This document shows positions 1 to 7,598 of a stretch of DNA of 20,688 nt, in pieces. Made by a program: the position numbers and the translations under genes. The stretch spans positions 1 to 20,688 of the forward strand of contig CAZHZH010000049.1 of the NCBI GenBank assembly GCA_964537205.1, in the 5' to 3' direction. The stretch's first letter is position 1. Each line of letters opens with the position of its first letter. Under the pieces are notes generated by a model, which was given only the letters and a program-made list of their open reading frames with translations, did not search any database and had not been told where the DNA came from. Source of the stretch: Colivivens sp964537205 (lineage in GTDB: Bacteria > Bacteroidota > Bacteroidia > Bacteroidales > Bacteroidaceae).

Positions 1-182
1 TTTTTTCCAACTGGGTAATTTTGACGGGTGTTTTGAGGCTTTTAAATGGCGTTTCGGTGTGCAGGTTTTAATCGTATTGTGACGGGTGCGAACAATGTGG
101 CTGATTGTCGGATTATTTATACTGTTTTTTATATACGGCATCCCTCCACGGGGTCACGGCATGAGAAAATGCGTATGTGTAT
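1..182. other. Intergenic stretch at left edge, AT-rich, no convincing gene
   Basis: This stretch lies downstream of the trmN6 stop codon. It is rich in T-runs on the plus strand and clearly less GC-rich than the trmN6 gene beside it. The nonamer TGACGGGTG occurs twice (22-30 and 80-88). A TAATTTTG box at 16-23 matches the Bacteroidota -7 consensus, but its -33 region would lie outside the window and no gene follows it. A minus-strand frame is open from an ATG at 141 to the window edge, but its Lys/Thr/Ser/Pro-rich translation resembles no family I know. No clear terminator hairpin with a T-tract is visible for trmN6. Confidence 0.5.
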
Positions 183-902
183 TCAGAACGCCAGGTAGAA
201 GTCGGATGTCAGTGCCTTGTATTCGTCGGTGTAGCCGCCGGAATAGAGGTGGATGTTGAGTTTGGAATGGTCGGCGGGCGCGATGCGGCGGCCGAACGTC
301 ATGGCCGCGCGCTTGAACGGCTTGTGTCCGCTGCCCCGGATGTCGCACCGGCGCAGTAAGTACAGGCCGCTTTGGGCTGCCAAACCAATGAAGTCGTTGG
401 CGGCGGGGTAGGGAATGATGACCGAGAATTGTCCGTCGTCGGAAAGCAGCCGCGCGGCTCCCGTGACGAGCTGGTTGAAATTGAGCGAACGGGTGTGCTT
501 GGCCGTGTCCGCCTGCGGCGACGCGCTTGGTGTGTCTTCCTCGAAGAACGGCGGATTGCTCACGATGATGTCGTACCTGCTTCCGACTACTTCCGCAAAT
601 CGGTTGAAGTCGGCTTCCAACACGGTGATTTGTCCGCTGAACGGAGATGCCGCCACGTTGTCCTCGGCCTGCTCCGCCGAAGGGCGGTCGATGTCGATGG
701 CGGTTATACGGGAGTGGGGCATGCGCTGTGCCAGCATCATCGCTATGAGTCCGCAACCCGTACCCACATCGAGGATTAGCGGCTTCTGTTTGTCCACCCC
801 TCTGACCCATGCGCCGAGGATGACTCCGTCGGTGCCGACCTTCATGCCGCATTTGTCGTGCCGCACGCTGAACCGTTTGAATATGAACGTGCCTGAACTC
901 AT
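183..902 (-). CDS. trmN6: tRNA1(Val) (adenine(37)-N6)-methyltransferase
   Basis: This is a SAM-dependent methyltransferase of the TrmN6/YfiC family, which methylates N6 of A37 in tRNA1(Val) in the cytoplasm. The 239-residue protein has the family start (FxFKRFSVRHD at about 6-16, then KVGTDGVILGAW), the SAM-binding motif DVGTGCG at 45-51, an acidic residue ending the second strand (D70) and the catalytic NPPF tetrapeptide at 116-119. Length fits the family. The frame is open further upstream to an ATG at 1007, but that extension is Lys/Asn-rich, lies in the intergenic region and is not part of the family, so I start at 902. A TAACTTTG box lies just 8 bases before this start codon. The gene diverges from uxaB. 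Family identity is firm; the exact tRNA substrate is by homology. Confidence 0.9.
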   Translation of the reverse strand: MSSGTFIFKRFSVRHDKCGMKVGTDGVILGAWVRGVDKQKPLILDVGTGCGLIAMMLAQRMPHSRITAIDIDRPSAEQAEDNVAASPFSGQITVLEADFNRFAEVVGSRYDIIVSNPPFFEEDTPSASPQADTAKHTRSLNFNQLVTGAARLLSDDGQFSVIIPYPAANDFIGLAAQSGLYLLRRCDIRGSGHKPFKRAAMTFGRRIAPADHSKLNIHLYSGGYTDEYKALTSDFYLAF

Positions 903-910
903 ATCAAGGG

Positions 911-918
911 CAAAGTTA
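911..918 (-). promoter_or_regulatory. Candidate -7 box for trmN6
   Basis: On the minus strand this reads TAACTTTG, a full match to the Bacteroidota -7 consensus TAnnTTTG. No clear -33 TTTG lies 19-20 bases upstream, so the match is incomplete. Transcription would start only a few bases before the ATG at 902, giving a nearly leaderless message. Confidence 0.5.
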
Positions 919-959
919 CGAAAAAAGTCGGTTCGGGGACGACAGATTTCGTTTTTATT

Positions 960-990
960 TTTGTCGTATAAGAATTTATTCTTAATTTTG
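960..990 (+). promoter_or_regulatory. Promoter of the uxaB operon
   Basis: TTTG at 960-963 and TAATTTTG at 983-990 are separated by exactly 19 bases, a perfect match to the Bacteroidota primary sigma factor consensus TTTG-N19-TAnnTTTG. The expected transcription start is around 994-996, giving a leader of roughly 30 bases before the uxaB start at 1028. Confidence 0.8.
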
Positions 991-1000
991 TAGTTATAAT

Positions 1001-1012
1001 ATATCATGATAT
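1001..1012. promoter_or_regulatory. 12-bp perfect palindrome in the uxaB leader
   Basis: ATATCATGATAT is a perfect inverted repeat located just downstream of the predicted uxaB transcription start and flanked on both sides by TAAT. Its position suits a repressor operator. The sequence is AT-rich, so chance is possible, and no regulator can be assigned from the window. Confidence 0.3.
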
Positions 1013-1027
1013 TAATTTGGAACGCTT

Positions 1028-2497
1028 ATGAAGGCATTAAACAGGCAGACGGCGCCTAAGAGTCAGGCTCCGGAGAGGATAATCCAGTTTGGCGAAGGGA
1101 ACTTCCTTCGCTGTTTCGTGGACTGGATTGTCTACAACATGAATCAAAAGACTGATTTCAATTCGAGTGTTGTCGTTGTACAGCCAATCGAGAGAGGAAT
1201 GGTCGAATGGCTGAACGGGCAGGATTGCATGTACCATGTGAACCTGCAGGGCAGGCTGAACGGCGAGGTGGTAAATTCAATCACGCGCGTCGACTCTATA
1301 AGCCGCGCGTTGAATCCGTATACGCAAAACCAGGCTTTTATGGCCCTGGCCGACCAGCCCGATATTCGCTTCGTCATTTCAAACACCACGGAGGCGGGCA
1401 TAGCGTTCGACGACACATGCAAGTTCGGTGACGCTCCAGCAAGCTCGTACCCGGGCAAGCTGACCCAGTTGCTCTACCGCCGTTACAAGACGTGGGGCGG
1501 AGCGGCGGACAAGGGGCTGATAATCATGCCGTGCGAACTGATTTTCCTCAATGGGCACCATTTGAAAGACTGTATATACAAATACATAGAATTGTGGAAG
1601 GATGACTTCGACGGCGACTATGAAGGATTCAAGTCGTGGTTCTCCAACTACTGCTATGTGTGCGCCACACTTGTCGACCGCATCGTGCCTGGATTCCCGC
1701 GCAAGGAAATCAAGCAGATACAGGAGAGGATATGTTATGAGGACAACCTCGTGGTGCAGGGCGAGGCGTTCCATCTGTGGGTTATCGAGAAGCCGGAGAA
1801 CATGTCGGTTGAGGAACTGAAGGCGGAGTTTCCCGCTGAGAAGGCGGGTCTTAACGTCCTTATTACCGAATCGGAAAAGCCTTATCACGAGAGGAAGGTG
1901 ACCCTGCTCAACGGTCCTCACACAGTCTTGAGTCCTGTGGCGTATCTGAGCGGCATCAATATCGTACGCGACGCATGCAACGATCCTGTTGTGGGCAAGT
2001 ACATACACAAGGTGCAGTTCGACGAGCTCATGCAGACACTCAACCTGCCAATGGACGAGTTGCGGAAGTTCGCCTCGGACGTGCTCGAACGCTTCAACAA
2101 TCCGTATGTCGACCATCAGGTGACAAGCATCATGCTCAACTCTTTCCCTAAATATGAGACGCGCGACCTGCCCGGCTTGAAGACGTACTTGCAGCGCAGG
2201 GGCGAGCTGCCGCAAGGGCTTGTGTTCGGACTCGCGGCGATAATCACCTACTACAAGGGCGGCAAACGCGATGACGGTGCCGACATTACGCCTAACGACG
2301 CGGCTGAGATCGTGCAGTTGTTGAAGAATCTCTGGGCGACCAACGACACGCAAAAGGTGGCAGAGGGGGTGCTTGCCGCCGAAATGATATGGCATGAGGA
2401 CCTTAACAAGATTCCGGGGCTTACACGGCTCGTGAAGGAAGACCTCGACAAAATACAGTCGATGGGTATGCGCAGGGCGGTGGAAACCATTCTTTGA
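1028..2497 (+). CDS. uxaB: Tagaturonate reductase (altronate oxidoreductase)
   Basis: This is an NADH-dependent reductase of the long-chain mannitol dehydrogenase family that converts D-tagaturonate to D-altronate, the second step of galacturonate catabolism (UxaC, UxaB, UxaA, then KDG kinase and aldolase) in the cytoplasm. At 489 residues it matches UxaB length. The N-terminal nucleotide-binding region carries FGEGNFLR at 21-28, a form of the family GxGNF.R signature. The family's conserved K..LLN..H motif is at 290-298 (K290, N295, H298). It is the first gene of an operon: its stop lies 20 bases before the next gene, which is in turn coupled to a secreted pectate lyase. That pectin context supports UxaB over fructuronate reductase (UxuB) or mannitol dehydrogenase. 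A consensus promoter lies just upstream. Confidence 0.9.
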   Translation: MKALNRQTAPKSQAPERIIQFGEGNFLRCFVDWIVYNMNQKTDFNSSVVVVQPIERGMVEWLNGQDCMYHVNLQGRLNGEVVNSITRVDSISRALNPYTQNQAFMALADQPDIRFVISNTTEAGIAFDDTCKFGDAPASSYPGKLTQLLYRRYKTWGGAADKGLIIMPCELIFLNGHHLKDCIYKYIELWKDDFDGDYEGFKSWFSNYCYVCATLVDRIVPGFPRKEIKQIQERICYEDNLVVQGEAFHLWVIEKPENMSVEELKAEFPAEKAGLNVLITESEKPYHERKVTLLNGPHTVLSPVAYLSGINIVRDACNDPVVGKYIHKVQFDELMQTLNLPMDELRKFASDVLERFNNPYVDHQVTSIMLNSFPKYETRDLPGLKTYLQRRGELPQGLVFGLAAIITYYKGGKRDDGADITPNDAAEIVQLLKNLWATNDTQKVAEGVLAAEMIWHEDLNKIPGLTRLVKEDLDKIQSMGMRRAVETIL

Positions 2498-2517
2498 TTG
2501 ACTTTCGAGGACGACGT

Positions 2518-3675
2518 ATGAGTTCCACAGAACAAAATAGGATGAAGACAAATACTCTGGTGGTGGGCGCCGGACCGGCGGGAACGGCGTGCGCCATACG
2601 GCTGCAGCAGCTGGGCGTGGAGTGCGTGCTGGTGGAGAAAATGACTCTGCCGAGGCAGAAACTGTGCGCGGGACTGTTCACCCACAAGTCGCAACAATGC
2701 TTGAAAGTGCTTCTCGGGAATGACAAGTATGAGGAGTGCATGAACGACTGTGTGATGAGCCGCGAGGACACCGTCACACTATACAACGGGATGGAGCGGT
2801 TGGTGTCGTTCCAACCAGAGGAGCCTGTGACGCTGATCGACCGTCCAAAGTTCGACGCCTGGCTGGCGGACTACTTCGTGAGCCTCGGAGGAAAGTTCGT
2901 AGAGGGTGAGACGCTGGTCGGAATCGATTACTACCGCAAGGCGGCACTTTTCCATGACAGGGAAATAGAATATACTTACTTGATTGCCGCCGACGGGTCG
3001 AACAGCACCGTGGAGAAGTTCCTAAGCACACAGTTCCCCACTTCGTTTCAGCCCAAAGGCAAGTGTCCGCTTTGTGTGGAAATCAATGTGGACAGGGAAG
3101 ACCTTGACATGACGGGGGTGAACGTGTACCTCGGTGTTGTGCCGGACAGCTATGCGTGGGTTTTCTCAAAAGGCGGAAAGGTGTGTGTCGGCACGGTAAA
3201 GCTTGAGAATGAGAATTTCAACGTCAACGAGAGGTTCACCCAGTTCCTTCGCGACATAGGACTGAAGCATATAGAAAAATACCCTATACGCGGAGCCACG
3301 CTTCCGATAGGGAAATATATCAAGAGTCCTTACTATGGAAACATCATGCTTGTGGGGGATGCCGCCGGTCTTGTCGAGCCGCTCACAGGCGAGGGAATCT
3401 TCTATGCCTTGCAAAGCGGTGTGTACGCCGCCGAATCTGTGAAAGACGAGGAAGCTCCTTCGCTCGCCTACAACACAAAAGTGAAATTCTTGCAAAAGCT
3501 CATAGACAAGGGCGGCTATTATCAAGGGCTGCTTGAAAAGAAGTGGACGTCAAACTACTTCTTCCGCAACGCCGGCAAACATCCTGGCTTTATAAAGTAC
3601 TTCTATGACAGCCAGATAGAGCATGCCTCGCTGCGCAGCTTCCTCCAAATAATATTGAAATACAAATTAGGATGA
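2518..3675 (+). CDS. FAD-dependent oxidoreductase, geranylgeranyl reductase family
   Basis: This flavoprotein has the para-hydroxybenzoate hydroxylase fold. The dinucleotide-binding GAGPAG is at 17-22, followed by the acidic end of the second strand (VEK). PRQKLCAG, a variant of the R.K.CGG signature of geranylgeranyl reductase-like proteins, comes next. The second FAD motif GDAAGLVEPLTGEG starts at G280. The family reduces isoprenoid double bonds or oxidises other substrates; the substrate here cannot be read from sequence. ATG at 2518 gives 385 residues; an in-frame ATG at 2542 gives 377 and puts the Rossmann motif closer to the N-terminus, so it is a real alternative. No signal peptide is visible. 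It sits between uxaB and pectate lyase and overlaps the latter by ATGA, so it is translationally coupled to a pectin gene. Its role there is unknown. Confidence 0.8.
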   Translation: MSSTEQNRMKTNTLVVGAGPAGTACAIRLQQLGVECVLVEKMTLPRQKLCAGLFTHKSQQCLKVLLGNDKYEECMNDCVMSREDTVTLYNGMERLVSFQPEEPVTLIDRPKFDAWLADYFVSLGGKFVEGETLVGIDYYRKAALFHDREIEYTYLIAADGSNSTVEKFLSTQFPTSFQPKGKCPLCVEINVDREDLDMTGVNVYLGVVPDSYAWVFSKGGKVCVGTVKLENENFNVNERFTQFLRDIGLKHIEKYPIRGATLPIGKYIKSPYYGNIMLVGDAAGLVEPLTGEGIFYALQSGVYAAESVKDEEAPSLAYNTKVKFLQKLIDKGGYYQGLLEKKWTSNYFFRNAGKHPGFIKYFYDSQIEHASLRSFLQIILKYKLG

Positions 3676-4787
3676 AAATACTTTTGTTCATGTCCGCCCT
3701 GCTCGCCTCCGTCTGCTTGGAGGCGCAAGTGCCGGTCGACACAACCGCGTTCGAACCCATGTCGTGGCGCGAGGCGTACAAACAGACTAAATACGAATGG
3801 TTTGTGACAAAGCAGGCTATGGCGGTGGCCGACAGCATCGTGAAGTACCAAATGCCAAGCGGCGGATGGGTCAAGAACCAGGATTGGGGGTTGGGACCGG
3901 ACACCGTATATATGCGGGAGTGCATGGAGACGAGGATAGGGTCCACCATCGACAACGGGGCCACCTATAAGGAAATGGAGTTCCTCGCGAAGATGTACTA
4001 TTACACGAACATCATAGAATATCGCATTTCGTTCATGAAGGGTCTCGACTACCTGCTTGACATGCAATACGACAACGGAGGCTGGCCGCAATTCTATCCG
4101 TCGCGCGAGGAAGGCAGTTACTCCGACCACATCACGTTCAACGACAACGCAATGGTCAACGTGATGAAATTCCTGCTGTCAGTAGGACGGAACGACGAGC
4201 CGTACGACATGCTGTGGCTTAAGGACGACATCAGGGAACGATGCATGCGTGCCTATTGGAAGGGAATAGACTGCATACTCAAATGCCAGATCGTTGCTGA
4301 CGGGCAGCCGACCGTATGGTGCCAGCAGCACGACGAACACACGCTCAAGCCCGCACAGGGGCGCGCATACGAACTGCCTTCATACTGCGGGGCGGGGGAG
4401 TCGGTCGCAATTGTAGAATTGCTGCTGTCAATAGAAAACCCCTCGGACAGTGTAATCCTCGCCATTGACGGCGCGATTCGCTGGTACGAAAACCACAAAA
4501 TCACGGACAAGGCGATCCAACACTATACCAATCAGGATGGAAAGCCCGACTACAGGGTCGTGGATCAGAAGGGGGCTCCCGTCGTATGGGCGAGGTGTTA
4601 CGACTTGATAACCGGTGAGCCGCTGTTTTGCGGACGCGACGGCGTACCACGCAAGCGGGTTGAGGAAATTGACTATGAACGGCGGAACGGCTACAGGTGG
4701 TTCGGCACGCAGCCCGAACGGCTTGTGGACTTGTACGACGAATGGTCGAATCGTGTTCTCGACAAATACATCCTGTACGATGAGTAA
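3672..4787 (+). CDS. Secreted pectate lyase, polysaccharide lyase family 10
   Basis: This enzyme cleaves polygalacturonate by beta-elimination. Residues 1-19 form a signal peptide (hydrophobic core, probable cleavage after EAQ), so it acts in the periplasm or outside the cell. The PL10 features are visible in order: GGWVKNQDWG near 64-73, IDNGATYKEMEFL from 93, DNGGWPQFYP at 133-142, DHITFNDNAMVNVM at 152-165, WCQQHD at 216-221, then GRAYELPS and ESV, which holds the conserved Arg (R231) expected near the active site. The 371 residues form a single catalytic module with no binding domain. Its ATG overlaps the TGA of the flavoprotein gene (ATGA at 3672-3675), so it is co-translated with the uxaB unit. 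The product would feed galacturonate catabolism, including the UxaB step. Confidence 0.88.
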   Translation: MKILLFMSALLASVCLEAQVPVDTTAFEPMSWREAYKQTKYEWFVTKQAMAVADSIVKYQMPSGGWVKNQDWGLGPDTVYMRECMETRIGSTIDNGATYKEMEFLAKMYYYTNIIEYRISFMKGLDYLLDMQYDNGGWPQFYPSREEGSYSDHITFNDNAMVNVMKFLLSVGRNDEPYDMLWLKDDIRERCMRAYWKGIDCILKCQIVADGQPTVWCQQHDEHTLKPAQGRAYELPSYCGAGESVAIVELLLSIENPSDSVILAIDGAIRWYENHKITDKAIQHYTNQDGKPDYRVVDQKGAPVVWARCYDLITGEPLFCGRDGVPRKRVEEIDYERRNGYRWFGTQPERLVDLYDEWSNRVLDKYILYDE

Positions 4788-4923
4788 GTGCGAACCGATG
4801 TATGTACATGCCGTCATTCATCAAACCCGTAGAGACAAATTACGCGGACTGCATTAAAAAAATAAAATAAATTTGTTTTTTCTTTATGGTTGCACTAACT
4901 TTGTACGGATTTTTACGAAGTCT
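4788..4923. other. Intergenic region between the pectin operon and the DUF4348-murB operon
   Basis: This gap of 136 bases holds the end of the pectin operon and the promoter of the next unit. An A-run near 4855-4870 followed by a T-run near 4875-4885 could form a weak AT-only stem, but I see no GC-rich terminator hairpin. Confidence 0.45.
4872..4903 (+). promoter_or_regulatory. Promoter of the DUF4348-murB operon
   Basis: TTTG at 4872-4875 and TAACTTTG at 4896-4903 are separated by 20 bases, close to the Bacteroidota consensus. The start would be near 4908, about 16 bases before the ATG at 4924, which supports choosing that start over the in-frame ATG at 4873 that lies inside the promoter. 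Confidence 0.7.
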
Positions 4924-5712
4924 ATGAGTAAATATTTATCCTATATATTGCCCTTGTACCTCTGTACGGTTTTGTACTCGTGCAAATATGGTACGGAGAG
5001 CACCAATGAAGACACCGAAACTGACAGCGTTGACGTTGATTCGATGGGGCTTGAGAAACTCGACCTGTTCAAGGAAACCGTGATACCCGAATCGGCGGAC
5101 GAGCTGTTCGACGACTTTCTTTACAGCTACATTTCGAGCGACAAGTTCAAGGCGGAGCGGACGCGGACTGACACCGAACCATTGGAACTGACCGAGGAGG
5201 AACCACTGATCGTCATATATGAGCGCGAGCCCGATTTGGAACTCCAAAAAGACACGTCGCTGGTGCATGTCTTGCTTGAGAAGATCGAATGGGGGGAAGA
5301 ACTGATAAAGCTGTTTGACTTTAACCGAATAAAGGGCAAATGGTATTTGACAGAGGAAGACTCCAACGAGATTTCAAACACTCCCAACGCGTCGTTCTTA
5401 GTGTTCTTGAAAGATTTTATAAGCGATTCGGTGTATCAGCGCGAGTCGTTGAAGTTGCCAGTAGTGTTTGAGTACAGTTCGGAGGACGAAGAGGAGACGC
5501 TTAGAAAATCACTCTCGTATGAGGAATGGAGAGAGTTCGTAAGCGACCTGCCCGACATGACCCGGGAAGTCGTCAACATCGACTACGGACAGTCGCTCAT
5601 AAGCTCCAACCGCAAGTCGGTGATGCTTAAAGGCTTCAGCAACGGACTGCTTATTACGTTCCACTTTGACTTCACGGGCGGGCGTTGGCGCTTGTTCGAG
5701 ATTAAATCCTAA
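4924..5712 (+). CDS. DUF4348-type lipoprotein
   Basis: The 262-residue protein begins MSKYLSYILPLYLCTVLYSCKYG: a short basic start, a hydrophobic core and a Cys in a lipobox-like LYSC context (C20), so it is probably a lipoprotein anchored to a membrane. A very acidic linker rich in Glu, Asp, Ser and Thr follows. The folded part begins near residue 55 with ESADELFDDFLYSYISSDKFKAERT, which looks like the start of the DUF4348 domain found in Bacteroidales; the function of that domain is unknown. The C-terminus (FHFDFTGGRWRLFEIKS) resembles a beta-rich ending. The gene has its own promoter and lies 11 bases before murB. An envelope role is plausible from location alone; the family assignment is by recall. 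Confidence 0.7.
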   Translation: MSKYLSYILPLYLCTVLYSCKYGTESTNEDTETDSVDVDSMGLEKLDLFKETVIPESADELFDDFLYSYISSDKFKAERTRTDTEPLELTEEEPLIVIYEREPDLELQKDTSLVHVLLEKIEWGEELIKLFDFNRIKGKWYLTEEDSNEISNTPNASFLVFLKDFISDSVYQRESLKLPVVFEYSSEDEEETLRKSLSYEEWREFVSDLPDMTREVVNIDYGQSLISSNRKSVMLKGFSNGLLITFHFDFTGGRWRLFEIKS

Positions 5713-5723
5713 ATATCCCCTCC

Positions 5724-6707
5724 ATGGCTACAGAAATTCACAACACATTTGGAATTCAAGCGTATGCGGACCGTTACGTGGAATACGCTTCGATCAGTGA
5801 GTTGCAGCAGGTCGTGCCGACGTTGCAAGGCTCGCCATGCCTCCATGTAGGCGCGGGAAGCAACCTCTTGTTTACAAAGGACTTTGGCGGCACGGTCTTG
5901 CACAGTGCGATAAAGTCTGTCGAGACAGTCTTTGCGGATGACGACCATGTCCTCATACGCGCCGGAGCCGGTGTCACCTGGGACGACTTTGTCGGTTACA
6001 CTGTAGGACAAGGATGGAGCGGAGCCGAGAACCTGTCGATGATTCCAGGCGAGGTCGGTGCAAGCGCGGTACAAAACATAGGAGCATACGGCGTTGAGGT
6101 CAAAGACTTGATAGACACGGTTGAATGTGTCAGCCTAAAAGACGGAAGCCTGCGTGCTTTCACCAATGATGAATGTAATTATTCATATCGTCGCAGTGTG
6201 TTCAAGGAAGAACTGAAGGGACAATATGCGGTGACATACGTGACTTACCGCCTTTCCAAATCGTTCACTCCGCGACTCGACTATGGTAACATAAGGTCGC
6301 GGCTAAGCGGACTGAGCCGGATAACGCCAAGGGAGGTGCGTGACGTGATTATGGATATACGACGTAGTAAATTGCCCGACACGCAGACGCTGGGCAACGC
6401 GGGTTCGTTCTTCATGAATCCGATTGTCAGCGAGAACAAGTTTGGTGCGCTTGCAGCGACGTACCCCGCCATCCCGTCCTATAAAGTCGCAGGAGGAGTG
6501 AAGATACCGGCGGCGTGGCTTATTGAGCAGTGCGGATGGAAGGGGCGCAAGCTCGGACATGCCGGTGTGTACGACAAGCAGGCGTTGATACTCGTGAACC
6601 TTGGCGGAGCCACAGGCCGTGAGGTCGTCAGCCTTTGCGATGCGATTCGCCGGGATGTGAAGGCGAAGTTTGATATTGACATACAGCCGGAGGTGAACAT
6701 TATATGA
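5724..6707 (+). CDS. murB: UDP-N-acetylenolpyruvoylglucosamine reductase
   Basis: MurB reduces UDP-GlcNAc-enolpyruvate to UDP-MurNAc with NADPH and FAD, the second committed step of peptidoglycan precursor synthesis in the cytoplasm. The 327-residue protein starts with the typical NTFGI, has the FAD-binding VGAGSNLL at 42-49, the conserved GAENLSMIPGEVGASAVQNIGAYG stretch, YSYRRSVFK and the catalytic NAGSFFMNP with the proton-donor Ser at 228. The second catalytic acid is E323 in the C-terminal PEVNII. The YSYR loop and length resemble the E. coli type I enzyme. It follows the lipoprotein gene by 11 bases and overlaps the next gene by ATGA, so all three are probably one transcript. Confidence 0.96.
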   Translation: MATEIHNTFGIQAYADRYVEYASISELQQVVPTLQGSPCLHVGAGSNLLFTKDFGGTVLHSAIKSVETVFADDDHVLIRAGAGVTWDDFVGYTVGQGWSGAENLSMIPGEVGASAVQNIGAYGVEVKDLIDTVECVSLKDGSLRAFTNDECNYSYRRSVFKEELKGQYAVTYVTYRLSKSFTPRLDYGNIRSRLSGLSRITPREVRDVIMDIRRSKLPDTQTLGNAGSFFMNPIVSENKFGALAATYPAIPSYKVAGGVKIPAAWLIEQCGWKGRKLGHAGVYDKQALILVNLGGATGREVVSLCDAIRRDVKAKFDIDIQPEVNII

Positions 6708-7477
6708 AAGTGACAGTGTTAGGTTCGGGTACGAGTGGCGGTGTGCCGCAGATCGGCTGCCGATGCTCTACGTGTATGAGCGGCGATCCGCGTGACAAGC
6801 GGTTCAGATGCTCTTCCCTGATTGAGCAAGACGGCACTGCGGTCCTCATTGACTGCGGTCCCGACTTCCGCCAGCAGATGCTCCGTCTCGGCAGGTTCCC
6901 CGACATACACGACATATTCCTGACCCACGAGCATTTCGACCATGTGGGCGGCATTGACGACATCCGTCCCGGTGTCCTGTTCGGAGAGGTGAGAATCTAT
7001 GCGGAGGCCAATGTGCGCGAACATTTGATGTCGCGTATCCCGTATTGCTTTACTCCGCCCGAGAAACGCTACCCCGGTGTGCCTGCCGTCACTCTTGAGC
7101 CGATAGAAATGCACAAGCCCGTCAGTGTGGGAGCATTGGAAGTCGTGCCGATCCGGGTAATGCACGGCAAGCTGCCGATTGCCGGCTTCAGGATAGGCGG
7201 GTTGGCGTACATCACTGATATGAAATCAATGCCCGACACTGAGTGGCAATACTTGAAGGACGTGAAGGTGCTTATCGTGAACGCCTTGCACTACCGTACG
7301 CATCCTTCCCACCAGAATGTTGACGACGCAATCGCTTTCGCCCGACGCGTGGGTGCGGAAGAAACTTATTTCATCCACATGAGTCATTTCATTTTGCCGC
7401 ATGGCGAGGCGGACCGTATGCTGCCTCCTCACATCCATTATGCGTACGACGGTTTGGTGATTGACATCCAGCCTTGA
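6704..7477 (+). CDS. Metallo-beta-lactamase-fold hydrolase, PhnP-like
   Basis: This is a metal-dependent hydrolase of the PhnP/RNase Z-related branch of the MBL fold. The N-terminus LGSGTSGGVPQIGCRCSTC carries the cysteine cluster seen in PhnP-like proteins, which in PhnP binds a structural zinc. The metal-binding motif THEHFDH is at 74-80 (H75, H77, D79, H80). Further ligands are probably the His in RVMHGKLP and the Asp of YITDMKS, with a late His in HMSH. The 257-residue length fits PhnP (a cyclic phosphodiesterase), but no phosphonate genes are nearby, so the substrate is open; in Bacteroidota such proteins are usually annotated only as MBL-fold hydrolases. The start codon overlaps the murB stop (ATGA). 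No signal peptide, so cytoplasmic. Confidence 0.88.
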   Translation: MKVTVLGSGTSGGVPQIGCRCSTCMSGDPRDKRFRCSSLIEQDGTAVLIDCGPDFRQQMLRLGRFPDIHDIFLTHEHFDHVGGIDDIRPGVLFGEVRIYAEANVREHLMSRIPYCFTPPEKRYPGVPAVTLEPIEMHKPVSVGALEVVPIRVMHGKLPIAGFRIGGLAYITDMKSMPDTEWQYLKDVKVLIVNALHYRTHPSHQNVDDAIAFARRVGAEETYFIHMSHFILPHGEADRMLPPHIHYAYDGLVIDIQP

Positions 7478-7515
7478 GCGTCACCCTGCATTTTCAAACG
7501 ATTTTGATTGCTTGA

Positions 7516-7547
7516 TTTGTTGTTGTCGGTTTTTATTGTTATCTTTG
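7516..7547 (+). promoter_or_regulatory. Promoter of the glycoside hydrolase cluster
   Basis: TTTG at 7516-7519 and TATCTTTG at 7540-7547 are separated by 20 bases and match the Bacteroidota consensus. Transcription would start near 7552. The roughly 47-base leader is A-rich just before the ATG at 7599, as is common for well-translated Bacteroidota genes without a Shine-Dalgarno sequence. This promoter rules out the longer in-frame start at 7461, which would lie upstream of it and inside the preceding gene. Confidence 0.7.
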
Positions 7548-7598
7548 CAATATAATATTTACAATAATCTTCTATTAAACAAAAAAATCAACAACCAA

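Noticed and set aside
1..141. Minus-strand frame open from an ATG at 141 to the window edge
   Set aside because: The 47 codons give a Lys/Thr/Ser/Pro-rich peptide with no family features. The purine-rich GGAGGG directly abuts the ATG, too close to serve as a ribosome site. The frame is too short to judge without the missing sequence.
903..1007. N-terminal extension of trmN6 to an ATG at 1007
   Set aside because: The extra 35 residues are Lys/Asn/Tyr-rich, not part of the family, and would include the predicted trmN6 promoter and the divergent uxaB promoter.
1379..2551. 390-codon open frame on the minus strand opposite uxaB
   Set aside because: It lies fully antisense to uxaB and has a His/Arg/Val-rich composition typical of frames opposite coding sequence; uxaB itself is strongly recognisable.
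7461..7598. 46-residue N-terminal extension of the GH2 protein
   Set aside because: It would start inside the preceding hydrolase gene and pass through the promoter; the ATG at 7599 begins a standard signal peptide.
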